This document shows, in pieces, positions 16,756 to 26,308 of a DNA stretch of 64,000 nucleotides (position 1 is the first letter of the stretch; the number at the start of each line of letters is the position of its first letter). Under the pieces are notes generated by a model, which was not told the origin of the DNA, searched no databases, and saw only the letters and a list, made by a program, of their open reading frames with translations. Source of the stretch: Pseudomonadota bacterium (GTDB lineage: Bacteria; Pseudomonadota; Gammaproteobacteria; Burkholderiales; Burkholderiaceae_B); assembly GCA_023425645.1 (NCBI GenBank), contig JAFACG010000042.1, positions 72,016 to 136,015 of the forward strand, written 5' to 3'. Both the position numbers and the translations under genes were made by a program.

Positions 16756-19053
16756 ATGAAGCGCGAATATACCGCCGCCCATTGGGGCATTTATGAAATA
16801 GACCGCCAGGCGCCCGGGGGGCCGGATGTGCGGCCTCTGGAACAGGATCCCAACCCTTCGCCCATCGGGCAGGGCATGGTGCGGGCCAGCCTGGACCCGG
16901 CGCTGCGCGTACTGCGCCCAGCCATCCGCGAAGGCTGGCTGGAAGGACGGCGTCCGGCGCGGCGCGGCGCCGAGCCTTTTGTGCAGGTCAGCTGGGATCA
17001 GGCCCTGGAGCTGACGGCGGGGGAACTGCGCCGGGTCATCGCCGCGCACGGCAACCACGCCATCTTCGGCGGTTCCTATGGCTGGTCCAGCGCCGGACGC
17101 TTTCATCATGCACAAAGCCAGATCCACCGTTTCCTGAACGCGCTGGGCGGCTACGTCGCCCACAAGGACAGCTACAGCCTGGGCGCGGGGCGGGTGATCA
17201 TGCCGCACATCGTGGCCTCCATGGATGTCCTCATGGCCCAGCACAGTTCCTGGGACACGCTGGTGGAGCACACGCAATTGCTGCTGTGCTTTGGCGGCGC
17301 CTCGGAGAAGAATGCGCAGGTCAGCCCCGGCGGTCCGGGCCAGCATCATCTGCGCTCCAGCTTGCAGGCCATGGCGCGACGCGGCGTGGAAATGATCAAC
17401 ATCAGCCCGACCCGCGACGACCTGGATCCGCAGGGGGCGTTCGAATGGCTGCCGATACGGCCCGGCACGGATACGGCGCTGATCCTCGCCCTGATGCACA
17501 CCCTGGTCGAGTCGGGCCTGCACGACCGCGCGTTCCTGGCCCGCTACACCGTCGGCTTCGAACGCCTGGAACCCTACCTGATGGGACATGAGGACGGCCA
17601 GGCCAAGTCGGCGCGCTGGGCGGCGCCCATCACCGGCATCCCGGCCGAGCGCATCCGCGCCCTGGCGCTGCGCTTGGCGCAACGACGCAGCCTGATCAAT
17701 ATGGCCTGGTCGCTGCAACGCGCGGATTACGGCGAGCAGCCCTTCTGGGGCCTGGTGACGCTGGCCTGCCTGCTGGGCCAGATAGGCCGGCCGGGGGGCG
17801 GCTTCGGGGTGGGTTACGGACCGGCCAACACCATGGGCAACAAGACCCGGCTGTTTTCGGGCCCCACGCTGGACCAGGGACGCAACGGCGTGGCCTCTTT
17901 CATTCCCGTGGCGCGCATTGCCGACATGCTGTTGAATCCAGGCGGGCGCTTTCGCTACAACGGCGCCTGGCACGCCTATCCGGACATACGCCTGGTGTAC
18001 TGGGCCGGGGGCAATCCCTTCCACCACCACCAGGACTTGAACCGTCTGGTCCAGGCCTGGCAGAAGCCCGACACCATCATCGTGCACGAACAGTACTGGA
18101 CGCCCAGCGCCAAGATGGCCGACATCGTATTGCCCGCCAACACCACGTTCGAGCGCGACGACCTGGCGTATTCCAAGCGCGAGCGCTTCATGGTCTACAT
18201 GAGCGCGATGGCGTCCTCTGTCGGGCAGTCGCGCAGCGACTATGACATCTTCGCCGATCTGGCGGGCAGGCTGGGCGTGCAGGCCGAATTCACGCAGGGG
18301 CTGGACAGCGCGGGCTGGCTGCGCCGCCTTTACGAGGACAGCCGGCAGCGCGCCGCCGCGCAGGGCGTGAGCTTGTGCGACTACGAACAGTTCCGCGAAC
18401 AGGGCCTGAACGACCTGGACCAGTTGGCCGAACCCGCCCCGGTGACGATGCTGGCCGATTTCATCCGTGATCCGCAGGCCCATCCCCTGCAGACGCCCTC
18501 CGGCCGGATCGAGATCTACAGCGAGCGGATCGCGGCCATGGAGCTGCCCGACTGCGGCGGGCATGTGCGCTGGTATCCCGCCCGCGAAGGGCTGGGCATG
18601 CAAGAGGCGCCCGACGCCTTTCACCTGATCACCGACCAGCCGCAGACGCGGCTGCACAGCCAGCTGGACCACAGCCATTACAGCCGGCAGGACAAGATAC
18701 AGGGCCGCGCGCCCGTCTGCGTGCATCCGGATGATGCGCGGCGCCTGGGCCTGGCGGACGGACAACTGGTCCGCCTGTACAACGAACGCGGCGCCTGCCT
18801 GGCAGCCGTGCGCCTGAGCGAGGCGCTGATGCCGGGCGTGCTGCGCCTGTCCACGGGCGCCTGGTTCGATCCGGGGCGGGACGCGCGGGGCCGGCCCCTG
18901 GAGCTGCACGGCAATCCCAATGTCCTGACGCGCGATGCTGGCGCTTCGGAACTGTCCCAGGGCTGCTCGGCGCAGTCCTGCCTGGTGCGGATCGAGCCTT
19001 ACGCGGGCGACCCGCCGGCCCTGTCGGCCTTCGAGCCGCCGCCGCTGCGCTGA
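16756..19053 (+). CDS. Molybdopterin-dependent S/N-oxide reductase (BisC/TorA-like)
   Basis: DMSO-reductase-family enzyme carrying bis-MGD molybdenum, which reduces sulfoxides or N-oxides. G-S-Y-G-W-S-S-A-G-R near residue 105 holds the Ser ligand expected for this subgroup; there is no N-terminal Fe-S cysteine motif, as in BisC/TorA/DorA. The 765 residues start at ATG 16756 without a twin-arginine leader, so the enzyme is probably cytoplasmic like biotin or methionine sulfoxide reductase BisC. The C-terminal domain (G-R-A-P-V-C-V-H-P-D-D-A) is the usual cofactor-binding barrel. No electron-donor subunit lies next to it. Confidence 0.88.
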   Translation: MKREYTAAHWGIYEIDRQAPGGPDVRPLEQDPNPSPIGQGMVRASLDPALRVLRPAIREGWLEGRRPARRGAEPFVQVSWDQALELTAGELRRVIAAHGNHAIFGGSYGWSSAGRFHHAQSQIHRFLNALGGYVAHKDSYSLGAGRVIMPHIVASMDVLMAQHSSWDTLVEHTQLLLCFGGASEKNAQVSPGGPGQHHLRSSLQAMARRGVEMINISPTRDDLDPQGAFEWLPIRPGTDTALILALMHTLVESGLHDRAFLARYTVGFERLEPYLMGHEDGQAKSARWAAPITGIPAERIRALALRLAQRRSLINMAWSLQRADYGEQPFWGLVTLACLLGQIGRPGGGFGVGYGPANTMGNKTRLFSGPTLDQGRNGVASFIPVARIADMLLNPGGRFRYNGAWHAYPDIRLVYWAGGNPFHHHQDLNRLVQAWQKPDTIIVHEQYWTPSAKMADIVLPANTTFERDDLAYSKRERFMVYMSAMASSVGQSRSDYDIFADLAGRLGVQAEFTQGLDSAGWLRRLYEDSRQRAAAQGVSLCDYEQFREQGLNDLDQLAEPAPVTMLADFIRDPQAHPLQTPSGRIEIYSERIAAMELPDCGGHVRWYPAREGLGMQEAPDAFHLITDQPQTRLHSQLDHSHYSRQDKIQGRAPVCVHPDDARRLGLADGQLVRLYNERGACLAAVRLSEALMPGVLRLSTGAWFDPGRDARGRPLELHGNPNVLTRDAGASELSQGCSAQSCLVRIEPYAGDPPALSAFEPPPLR

Positions 19054-19110
19054 GGGCGCACGGTTCCATGCGACAATTCACCCACTTTTAGCAATAGGCG
19101 GGAAACACGA

Positions 19111-19860
19111 TTGGACAAGACCTTTCTCAAGGGCCTGGTGCTGCTGGAGGCCATGGCCAAGCATGAGCGCGGCTCGGGCGTGACCGAGCTGGCCAACCAG
19201 CTGATGCTGAACAAGAGCAATGTGCATCGTCTGCTGCAGGCCCTGGTGCACCAGGGCTTTGCGCGCAAGAACGAGGACACCGGCCGCTACGAATTGACCA
19301 TGAAGCTCTGGGAGCTGGGTTCGGGCGTGGCCAATCGCCTGGACGTGCGGCTGGAGTCCCTGCCGTTCATGAGGGAGCTGGCCGAGCAGACGCAGGAGAC
19401 CGTGCACCTGTCCATCCTGGACGGCATCGAGGTGCTGTACATCGAGAAGATCGACAGCCCGCAGCCGGTGCGCGCCTACACCACCGTGGGCGGGCGCTCG
19501 CCGGCCCAGTGCGTGGCCACGGGCAAGGCCTTGCTGGCCTGGGCCCAGGAGGACACCCTGAACAGCATCAAGAATCGCCTCAAGCCTTATACGCCGCGCA
19601 CGGTGGTGAAGTTTGGCGAGCTGCGCCGCGAACTGGAGCAGATCCGCGAGCGGGGCTTCGCATTGAATCGGGGCGAATGGCGCGAGCAGGTGGTGGGCGC
19701 GGCCGCGCCCATCCATGACGGGCGCGGCCAGGTGGTGGCGGCGGTCGGGATTTCAGGACCGGCCGAGCGCCTGGACGAGGCCCGGCTGATGCAGGCCGGC
19801 CAGACCCTGATGGCGGTGGCGGCGCAGATCTCGCGCCGCCTGGGCTACAGCGGTCGCTGA
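19111..19860 (+). CDS. IclR-family transcriptional regulator
   Basis: 249 residues: N-terminal winged helix (V-T-E-L-A-N-Q-L-M-L-N-K-S-N-V-H-R-L-L-Q) and C-terminal effector domain with C-V-A-T-G-K-A-L-L-A and V-G-A-A-A-P-I. The start is TTG 19111, preceded by AGGCGGGAA. It is convergent with the enoyl-CoA hydratase gene (16-base overlap) and is the only regulator next to the acyl-CoA island. Palindromic GTTC-N9-GAAC sites in that island's divergent promoter (22811, 23063) are good candidates for its operators; a matching half-site GTTCCAT lies upstream of this gene at about 19064. Confidence 0.9.
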   Translation: MDKTFLKGLVLLEAMAKHERGSGVTELANQLMLNKSNVHRLLQALVHQGFARKNEDTGRYELTMKLWELGSGVANRLDVRLESLPFMRELAEQTQETVHLSILDGIEVLYIEKIDSPQPVRAYTTVGGRSPAQCVATGKALLAWAQEDTLNSIKNRLKPYTPRTVVKFGELRRELEQIRERGFALNRGEWREQVVGAAAPIHDGRGQVVAAVGISGPAERLDEARLMQAGQTLMAVAAQISRRLGYSGR

Positions 19861-20609
19861 CCGGCGGCCGCCTGCCGGAAGGCGGCGATGCGCTCCCTGA
19901 TGCCCGGCGCCGAGGCCGAGCGCGCCAGCGCCGCCATGTCGCCGTCCGGATTGTCGCCCAGGCGGGTCAGGTCCTGCAGCAGGCGGCGGCTCTCCGGACT
20001 GAGCGCCCTGGCCTGCGCGCCGGCCTGCCCGATCAGCTCCGGCCAGTCCTGAGGTTCGCGGATTTCCTGCACGAATCCCATGTCCAGGGCCTGTTCGGCG
20101 GAAAAAGTCCGGCTGGCGGCCAGCAGGTCATGGGCCCGCTGGGCGCCCACCAGCGCCGCCAGGCGGCGGGTGCCCAGCGCCAGGCCGAACTGCAGGCCGG
20201 GCATGCGAAAGCGCGCGTCGACGCTGGCCACGCGGGTTCGGCAGGCCGCCAGCAGATCAGCGCCCGCGCCGAAGTTCTGGCCGTGCGCCAGCGCCAGGGT
20301 GGCGCACGGGCTGTAGGCCAGCTTCTGCAGCAGCGTCTCTATGCGCACGAAGCGCAGCAGCAGGTCGCCCTCGCTGTGCCGTTCGTAGTCCGTGAAATCG
20401 AAGCCGGCGCTGAAGTTGCGCCCTTCGCCGCGCAGCACCAGCAGATCGGCCTGCTCGTGCTCGGCCGCTCCCACGGCGGCGATCAAGGCTTCGACCAGGT
20501 CGGCGGACAGTGCATTGCGTTTGTCGGGGCGGTCCAGCGTCAGGATCCAGACGCCGTCCTGGCGCTCGATCCGCAGGCCGGCCGTCGCCGTGCCGAAAGG
20601 ATCGTTCAT
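19845..20609 (-). CDS. Enoyl-CoA hydratase/isomerase family protein
   Basis: 254-residue crotonase-fold protein. ATG 20609 overlaps the stop of the upstream CoA-transferase by 4 bases, so the two are translationally coupled. Oxyanion-hole regions F-S-A-G-F-D-F and H-G-Q-N-F-G-A-G-A-D are recognisable. The second motif has A-G-A in place of the usual G-G-G, and I see no clear pair of catalytic glutamates, so its reaction may be isomerase- or hydrolase-like rather than plain hydration. Last gene of the leftward arm of the IclR island. Confidence 0.85.
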   Translation of the reverse strand: MNDPFGTATAGLRIERQDGVWILTLDRPDKRNALSADLVEALIAAVGAAEHEQADLLVLRGEGRNFSAGFDFTDYERHSEGDLLLRFVRIETLLQKLAYSPCATLALAHGQNFGAGADLLAACRTRVASVDARFRMPGLQFGLALGTRRLAALVGAQRAHDLLAASRTFSAEQALDMGFVQEIREPQDWPELIGQAGAQARALSPESRRLLQDLTRLGDNPDGDMAALARSASAPGIRERIAAFRQAAAGQRPL

Positions 20610-21754
20610 GTCGGCACCTCGGCGAAGACGCTGTCGTTGTGTTCGCCCAGAGCGGGCGGGTTGAGCCGCACGGGCAGGCCCCGCCCATCGATGCGTATGG
20701 GCGATACGAAGGTGCGCGTCGGGGTGTCGCCGGGCAGGGTGATGGGCTGGATCCACTGCATATGTTCGACCTGGGGGTCGCGCAGCACGTCCGAGTAGCG
20801 ATTGATGGGACTGCTGGGCACGCCGCGCGCGCGGAACTCGGCCAGCCAGTGCGATGCGTCCGCCTGCATGAAAACGGCCTCCAGCAGCTCGCGCAGCGCA
20901 TCCTGGTGGCGGGCGCGCAGCGATGTGGACGTAAAGCGCTCGTCCCGGGCCAGCTCGGGTCGCCCGACGACCTCGCAGACCGACCGCCACAGGGCGTCGT
21001 TGCCCGCCGCCATGGCAAAGTAGCCGTCCTTGCAGCGGAACGCCTGATACGGAGCGTTGCGCGGGTGGGCCGAGCCCAGCTTGACCGGATCGCGCCCGCT
21101 GCCGAAGTATTCGGAAGTCTGCAGGGCGGCGATGGCCAGCGTGGTGCCCAGCATGGGCACGTCGATGTGCGCGCCCTGGCCGGTGGCGCGCGCCTGGGGC
21201 AGGGCGGCGCTGACGGCGAAGGCGGCATACAGGCCGGCGGCGAAGTCGGCCAGCGGCACGCCGCACTTGACGGGCGCGCCGTCCGGTTCGCCGGTGACGC
21301 TCATGACCCCGCTCATGGCCTGGATGGTCAGGTCGAACCCTCCTTCCTGGGAACGCGGCCCGGACTGGCCGTAGGCGGAGATGGAGCAGTACAGCAGGCG
21401 CGGGTTGAGGACCTTGAGACTGTCGTAGTCCAGCTCCAGTCGCCGCATGACGCCCGGGCGGTTGTTCTCCAGCAGCACGTCGGCCTCCAGCACCAGCCGG
21501 CGCGCCTTTTCCCTGTCCTCGGGACGCTTGAGGTCCAGCGTGACCGAGCGTTTGTTGCGGTTCAGGGACGCGAAGTTCTCGCTGAAGCCCTGGGTGATGG
21601 GCGGCCAGCTGCGCAGCGTGTCGCCTCCTTGCGGGTTCTCGATCTTGATGACGTCCGCCCCCATGTCGGCCAGCAGCATGCCGCAGTAGGGGCCGGCGGC
21701 CACGTTGCAGAATTCCAGTACCCGGACCCCATGCAGGGGCAATGTCTTGTCCAT
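20606..21754 (-). CDS. Class III CoA-transferase (CaiB/BaiF family)
   Basis: 382 residues with the family start L-H-G-V-R-V-L-E-F and A-G-P-Y-C-G-M-L-L-A-D-M-G-A-D-V-I-K-I-E. The catalytic Asp would be the one in E-G-G-F-D-L-T-I-Q-A near residue 165. These enzymes move CoA between carboxylic acids, activating a substrate or recycling CoA. It lies between the acrylyl-CoA reductase-like gene and the enoyl-CoA hydratase, all leftward. Confidence 0.9.
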   Translation of the reverse strand: MDKTLPLHGVRVLEFCNVAAGPYCGMLLADMGADVIKIENPQGGDTLRSWPPITQGFSENFASLNRNKRSVTLDLKRPEDREKARRLVLEADVLLENNRPGVMRRLELDYDSLKVLNPRLLYCSISAYGQSGPRSQEGGFDLTIQAMSGVMSVTGEPDGAPVKCGVPLADFAAGLYAAFAVSAALPQARATGQGAHIDVPMLGTTLAIAALQTSEYFGSGRDPVKLGSAHPRNAPYQAFRCKDGYFAMAAGNDALWRSVCEVVGRPELARDERFTSTSLRARHQDALRELLEAVFMQADASHWLAEFRARGVPSSPINRYSDVLRDPQVEHMQWIQPITLPGDTPTRTFVSPIRIDGRGLPVRLNPPALGEHNDSVFAEVPT

Positions 21755-21792
21755 AGTCGGCTCCAGAGCGCTATCGGTGGGTGGGTCTGGCT

Positions 21793-22779
21793 TCAGGCGT
21801 TCACGTCGACCACGATGCGCCCGCGCACCCGGCCTTCCAGCAACTGGCCGGCCTGCTCGATGGCCTGGGCCAGCGGGATGGTGGTCGCGCCAATTCGCGC
21901 CAGGGCCTCGCGGGACAGGTGCCGGGCGAGCAGGTCCCAGGCGGCCAGGCGCTCAGGCTTGGGGCAATGCACGCTGTCCACGCCGATCAACTGCACCCCG
22001 CGCAGGATGAAGGGCGCGACCGTGGCAGGGAAGTCCATGCCCTGGGCCAGGCCGCAGGCCGCCACGGCGCCCCGATAGCGGGTGCCGGCGCAGACATTGG
22101 CCAGGGTTTGGCTGCCCACGCTGTCTATGGCTCCGGCCCAGCGCTCCTTGCCCAGCGGCTTGCCCGGTTCGCTCAGGGTCTGGCGGTCGATGATCTCGCT
22201 GGCGCCCAGGGACTTCAGGTAGCCCTCTTCCCGGGGGCGGCCCGTGCTGGCCATGACGGTGTAGCCCAGGGCGTGCAGCAGGGCCACGCTGACGCTGCCC
22301 ACGCCGCCGGCCGCGCCGGTGACCAGCACCGGTCCCTGGTCGGGCGTCACGCCCTGGCGCTGCAAGGCCCGCACGCACAGCGCGGCGGTGTAGCCCGCCG
22401 TGCCTATCATCATGGCGTCGCGGGTGCTGAAGGCCTCGGGCAGGGGGATCAGCCAGTCGCCTTTAACGCGCGCCTGCTGGGCCAGTCCGCCCCAGTGGGT
22501 CTCGCCCACGCCCCAGCCGTTCAGGACGACTTTCTGGCCTTCACGGAAATCCGGATGAGTGCTGGTAGTGACGGCGCCGGCGAAGTCGATGCCGGGCACC
22601 ATGGGGAACTGTCGCACCACGGGAGACTTGCCGGTCATGGCCAGCCCGTCCTTGAAGTTCAGCGTGGAATAGTCGATGCGCACGCTGACGTCGCCTTCGG
22701 GCAGCGCGGATTCGTCCAGGGTTTGCAGACTGGCCTGATAGGCGCCGTCGGGCTTGTCGATCACGATGGCAGAGAACAT
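21793..22779 (-). CDS. acuI: Acrylyl-CoA reductase-like quinone oxidoreductase (AcuI/YhdH)
   Basis: Medium-chain reductase of 328 residues without zinc motifs. L-N-F-K-D-G-L-A and P-G-I-D-F-A-G are AcuI/YhdH signatures, and V-T-G-A-A-G-G-V-G-S-V-S is the NADPH-binding loop. AcuI reduces acrylyl-CoA to propionyl-CoA and protects against this toxic electrophile. First gene of the leftward arm; its promoter region is shared with the Bug receptor gene and contains a GTTC-N9-GAAC palindrome 32 bases before the start codon. Confidence 0.85.
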   Translation of the reverse strand: MFSAIVIDKPDGAYQASLQTLDESALPEGDVSVRIDYSTLNFKDGLAMTGKSPVVRQFPMVPGIDFAGAVTTSTHPDFREGQKVVLNGWGVGETHWGGLAQQARVKGDWLIPLPEAFSTRDAMMIGTAGYTAALCVRALQRQGVTPDQGPVLVTGAAGGVGSVSVALLHALGYTVMASTGRPREEGYLKSLGASEIIDRQTLSEPGKPLGKERWAGAIDSVGSQTLANVCAGTRYRGAVAACGLAQGMDFPATVAPFILRGVQLIGVDSVHCPKPERLAAWDLLARHLSREALARIGATTIPLAQAIEQAGQLLEGRVRGRIVVDVNA

Positions 22780-22810
22780 AGTGAAATTCCTATGATCAGT
22801 AAAGGTTGGT

Positions 22811-22827
22811 GTTCTGATATTTGGAAC
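22811..22827. promoter_or_regulatory. Predicted IclR operator 1
   Basis: GTTCTGATATTTGGAAC: outer arms GTTC/GAAC in the same 17-base spacing as the site at 23063. It lies just upstream of acuI. Assignment to the IclR protein is inference from proximity. Confidence 0.5.
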
Positions 22828-23062
22828 TGAGTTCTTTAATTTGACATGATACTTGCGTTTTTATTTTATCCAGAAGCCTGGCCCGGTCAAGCGACTTTAC
22901 ATGCGCCCGGCGTGCTGGGGAAATCCCGAGGGCGCCTGATGGTTGACACCTGAAATCAAATTTCCCTATATTTGAACCGTTGTTCCGCGTAGCTTGTGTT
23001 TCTGCTGTTTGCCGTACAAGAGCCGTTTCGACGGCATTTTAAATATCACAAAAAAGAACAGC

Positions 23063-23079
23063 GTTCCATCAAATGGAAC
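23063..23079. promoter_or_regulatory. Predicted IclR operator 2
   Basis: GTTCCATCAAATGGAAC is a perfect palindrome (7-base arms, 3-base centre) 45 bases before the Bug gene start. Confidence 0.6.
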
Positions 23080-23123
23080 ATAAGGGTGGTTCCAAAGTAG
23101 CACTCACACAAGGAGGCAGGACC

Positions 23124-24122
23124 ATGGCACGACGTTTTTCAGCTCGTCGGCGCGGTTTGAGCGCGCTGGCGTTCGCGGTACTGGCGGGCATCGGCTCCCT
23201 GGCGGGGCAGGCGGCCCTGGCGGCAGACGCTTATCCCAGCCGCGAAATCACGTTCATCGTTCCCTATCCGCCGGGCGGCAACAGCGACAATCTGGCGCGC
23301 CTGTATGCGGACCGCCTGCGGGTGAAGCTGGGCGTGCCCGTCGTGGTCGAGAACCGGCCCGGCGGCACGACCTCGCTGGGCACGGGGCTGGCGGCGCGCG
23401 CCAAGCCGGACGGCTACACCTTGCTGCTGGCCACCAGCACGGCGTTCACGGTGCTGCCCTTCCTGCGGGAGGTGCCCTACGATCCGGTCAAGAGCTTCGA
23501 CTTCGTGGGCAGCCTGGCGGGCTATCTGCCCATCATGACGGTGCGCAAGGACCTGCCCGTCTCCAACCTGAAGGAGTTCGTGGAGCTGGCCCGCAAGGAG
23601 CCGGGCACCTTGACGTTCGGGTCGGCCGGCGTGGCCTCGGGCGGACACCTGGCCGGCGAGATCCTGAAGAATTCCGAGAAGCTGGACATGCTGCACGTGC
23701 CCTTCAAAGGCTCGGCGGACACCATGACGGCCTTGCTGGGCAATCACATCGATTTCTTCATCGACGGGGTGGGGCTGGAGCTGGTCAAGAGCGGCAAGGC
23801 CAAGGCGCTGGTCACCTTTGCCGGCGTGCGCCATCCCGAATTGCCGGACGTGCCCACGCCCAAGGAGGAAGGCTTTGATCTGGCGCTGCCCTTCGAGGGC
23901 TTCTGGGGCGTGGCCGCGCCGGCCGGCACCCCGGCGCCGGTGATGGAGAAGCTGGCCAGGGCGACGCAGGAAATCCTGGCCGAACCCCAGACGCAGGAAC
24001 GCTTCCATCGCATCAGCGTGACCGCCAGCTGGAAGGACGGCGCGGCCTACGAAAAGGACCTGGACAAGAGCCGCGACTATTACCGCGAACTGCTCAAGAC
24101 CATCAAGATGAGCAGCAACTGA
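23124..24122 (+). CDS. Bug-family (TctC-type) periplasmic solute receptor
   Basis: 332 residues with a signal peptide of about 32 residues (R-R-F-S-A-R-R-R then a hydrophobic stretch ending A-A-L-A-A-D). Y-P-S-R-E-I-T-F-I-V-P-Y-P-P-G-G and V-V-E-N-R-P-G-G are the Bug hallmarks. These receptors capture carboxylates for tripartite TctAB carriers; no carrier is encoded here, so it must share one elsewhere or serve in sensing. AAGGAGG site upstream of ATG 23124. First gene of the rightward arm. Confidence 0.92.
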   Translation: MARRFSARRRGLSALAFAVLAGIGSLAGQAALAADAYPSREITFIVPYPPGGNSDNLARLYADRLRVKLGVPVVVENRPGGTTSLGTGLAARAKPDGYTLLLATSTAFTVLPFLREVPYDPVKSFDFVGSLAGYLPIMTVRKDLPVSNLKEFVELARKEPGTLTFGSAGVASGGHLAGEILKNSEKLDMLHVPFKGSADTMTALLGNHIDFFIDGVGLELVKSGKAKALVTFAGVRHPELPDVPTPKEEGFDLALPFEGFWGVAAPAGTPAPVMEKLARATQEILAEPQTQERFHRISVTASWKDGAAYEKDLDKSRDYYRELLKTIKMSSN

Positions 24123-24159
24123 GCGCATTGCGCTCGTCAATCAAGGAGACAGAATCGTG

Positions 24160-26262
24160 ATGGATACCGCCGCTCGCGCCGCCTCGCTGGACAGCCTGCT
24201 CAGTCCGGCTTCCATCGCCCTGGTGGGCGCTTCGGAAGATCAGTCCAAGTTCGGGGGCCGGCTGTTGCGTATGTTGCTCAAGCATGGCTACGGCGGAGCC
24301 GTGCTGCCCGTCAATCCGGGCCGCGATCGCCTGTTCGGCCTGCCCACCGCGCCTGCGCTGCAAGACCTGGAGCAGGATCCCGATCTGGTCGTCTTCACCG
24401 TCGGTGCCGATACGGTGCTGGAGCAGGCCGAGGCGGCTGCGCGGCGCGGCGCCCGCGGGCTGCTCGTGATCTCCGCCGGGTTTTCGGATGCGGGCGAGCG
24501 CGGCCGGGAGCGGGAGCAGGCGCTGCTGCGGATCTGCCGCGACTCGGGCATGCGCCTGATCGGCCCGAACTGCCTGGGCGTGATCAGTCCCAGCCGCCGT
24601 CTGGCCTTGTGTTCTTCACCCATCCTGGACAGGGACAGCCTGCCTTCGCGTCCCATCGGCTTCGTCAGCCAGAGCGGCGCCTTGATGACCACGTATTTCG
24701 ATCGGGCCTGGGCCATGGGAGGCGGTTTCACGCATGGCTTTTCCGTGGGCAACCAGGCTGACCTGGAGCTGTGCGACTTCGTCAATTTCCTGATCGAGGA
24801 CCCGCAGACGAAGGTGATCTGCACATACATAGAGGGCGTCAAGGATGCGCAGGCCTTGCGGCGCACGGCGCGCCGGGCCCAGGAGGCGGGCAAGCCCTGG
24901 CTGGCGGTCAAGGCCGGACGCTCCAGCGCCGGCAAGGCCGCGGCCTTTTCCCACACCGCCAGCGTGGCCGGCGACCATGATGTATTCGCCAGCGTCTGCC
25001 GCGACGAGGGCATCACCTTGATGAACGACATGGGCGCGATGCTGTTGCTGGCCAATGCCATGGTGCCGCATCCCGGTCATGCCGTGCGCAAGGTCGCCAT
25101 CGTCACGCCGTCGGGCGGAGGCGGGGCGCTGGCGGCTGATGCCTTGGCCGACCATGGCGTCGGCCTGGCCGATTTTTCAGAATCCACCCGGGACGCATTG
25201 GCGCGTCACTACCCCAGCGGTCAGGCGGACAATCCGGTCGACCTGGGGGCGCGCCTGACCAACGATCCGGCCGAGGTCGCCCAGGCGACGCTGCAGGCCC
25301 TGGCGCAGGACGAGCAGACGGACGCCATCCTGGTGGCGGCTTCCATGTGTCCGCAGGAATGGATCGGGGCCCTGATCGACGTGTGCACGGCGCCGGACCA
25401 GGCGTTGGGCAAACCCGTGATGGTGGCTTTCGACGCCGGCGTGACCTCGCAGCCGCTGCGCCAGCGGCTGGCTGCGCATGGTCAGGCCTATGCCGGTTCC
25501 AGCCAGGAGGCCGCGCTGGCGCTGTCGGCCTGGAAGCGGAGCAGCGCGTTTCGTCCGCGCCAGCCCGCGCAGCGGCCCGGCGGCTGCCAGGCGCCCGCGA
25601 TCATGCCGCGCGGAGTACTCAACGAAGACCAGTCCAAGCGCCTGCTGGCGCACTACGGCCTGCCGGTCAACCTGGGGCGGGTGTGCGCGGACGTGGAGCA
25701 GGCGGCCGCCCAGGCGGCGGTCATGGGCTATCCCGTGGTCATGAAGATCGTATCCGCGGACATCGTGCACAAGACCGAGGCGGGCGGCGTGGCCCTGGGC
25801 ATCGCGGACGAGGCGGCCTTGCGTCGGGCCTATGAGCGCCTGCTGGCCAACGCCAGGGCCTACAAGGCGCAGGCGCGCATCGACGGCGTGCTGGTGCAGG
25901 CCATGGCGCAGGGCGAACTGGAATTGCTGATCGGCGTCCGCCAGGACCCTCAGTTCGGGCCGGTGGTCGTGTTCGGGGCCGGCGGCATCCTGGTCGAGTT
26001 GCTGGCCGACCGGGTGATCGCGGCCGCGCCGCTGTCCCTGGATGATGCGGACCGTCTGCTGGCCGGCCTGGCGGTGGACCGCCTGTTGCAGGGCTATCGA
26101 GGCCGGACGCTGGATCGGGCCGGCGTGCTGGAGGCCATCGTGCGCGTCAGCTGGCTGGCGCACGACCTGCGCGAGGCGCCGTTCGAGCTGGACATCAATC
26201 CCCTGATCGTGGCCGCCACGCGCTGCCATGCGGTCGACGCCCGCCTGTCCATCGGGCCGTGA
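24160..26262 (+). CDS. ADP-forming acyl-CoA synthetase (acetate-CoA ligase family)
   Basis: About 700 residues fusing both halves of NDP-forming acyl-CoA synthetases: N-terminal CoA-binding domain (A-L-V-G-A-S-E), succinyl-CoA-ligase-like domain with the phosphohistidine motif near F-S-H-T-A-S-V-A-G-D, and a C-terminal ATP-grasp from about residue 485 (V-M-K-I-V-S-A-D-I-V-H-K-T-E-A-G-G-V). It would activate a carboxylic acid to its CoA thioester. ATG 24160 or the adjacent GTG 24157 is the start; AAGGAG lies at 24143-24148. It probably supplies the CoA ester used by the hydratases and reductase of this island. Confidence 0.88.
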   Translation: MDTAARAASLDSLLSPASIALVGASEDQSKFGGRLLRMLLKHGYGGAVLPVNPGRDRLFGLPTAPALQDLEQDPDLVVFTVGADTVLEQAEAAARRGARGLLVISAGFSDAGERGREREQALLRICRDSGMRLIGPNCLGVISPSRRLALCSSPILDRDSLPSRPIGFVSQSGALMTTYFDRAWAMGGGFTHGFSVGNQADLELCDFVNFLIEDPQTKVICTYIEGVKDAQALRRTARRAQEAGKPWLAVKAGRSSAGKAAAFSHTASVAGDHDVFASVCRDEGITLMNDMGAMLLLANAMVPHPGHAVRKVAIVTPSGGGGALAADALADHGVGLADFSESTRDALARHYPSGQADNPVDLGARLTNDPAEVAQATLQALAQDEQTDAILVAASMCPQEWIGALIDVCTAPDQALGKPVMVAFDAGVTSQPLRQRLAAHGQAYAGSSQEAALALSAWKRSSAFRPRQPAQRPGGCQAPAIMPRGVLNEDQSKRLLAHYGLPVNLGRVCADVEQAAAQAAVMGYPVVMKIVSADIVHKTEAGGVALGIADEAALRRAYERLLANARAYKAQARIDGVLVQAMAQGELELLIGVRQDPQFGPVVVFGAGGILVELLADRVIAAAPLSLDDADRLLAGLAVDRLLQGYRGRTLDRAGVLEAIVRVSWLAHDLREAPFELDINPLIVAATRCHAVDARLSIGP

Positions 26263-26308
26263 GCGGTCCGGGAACCGGATTTCATTGATCACCAAGAAGG
26301 AGTAGACC

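Larger units (their letters stand above)
22780..23123. other. Divergent control region of the acyl-CoA island
   Basis: 344 bases, distinctly AT-richer than its flanks, between acuI (left) and the Bug gene (right). Contains two 17-bp palindromes of the same design and a further imperfect one near 22973. Promoters are likely here for both arms. Confidence 0.6.
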
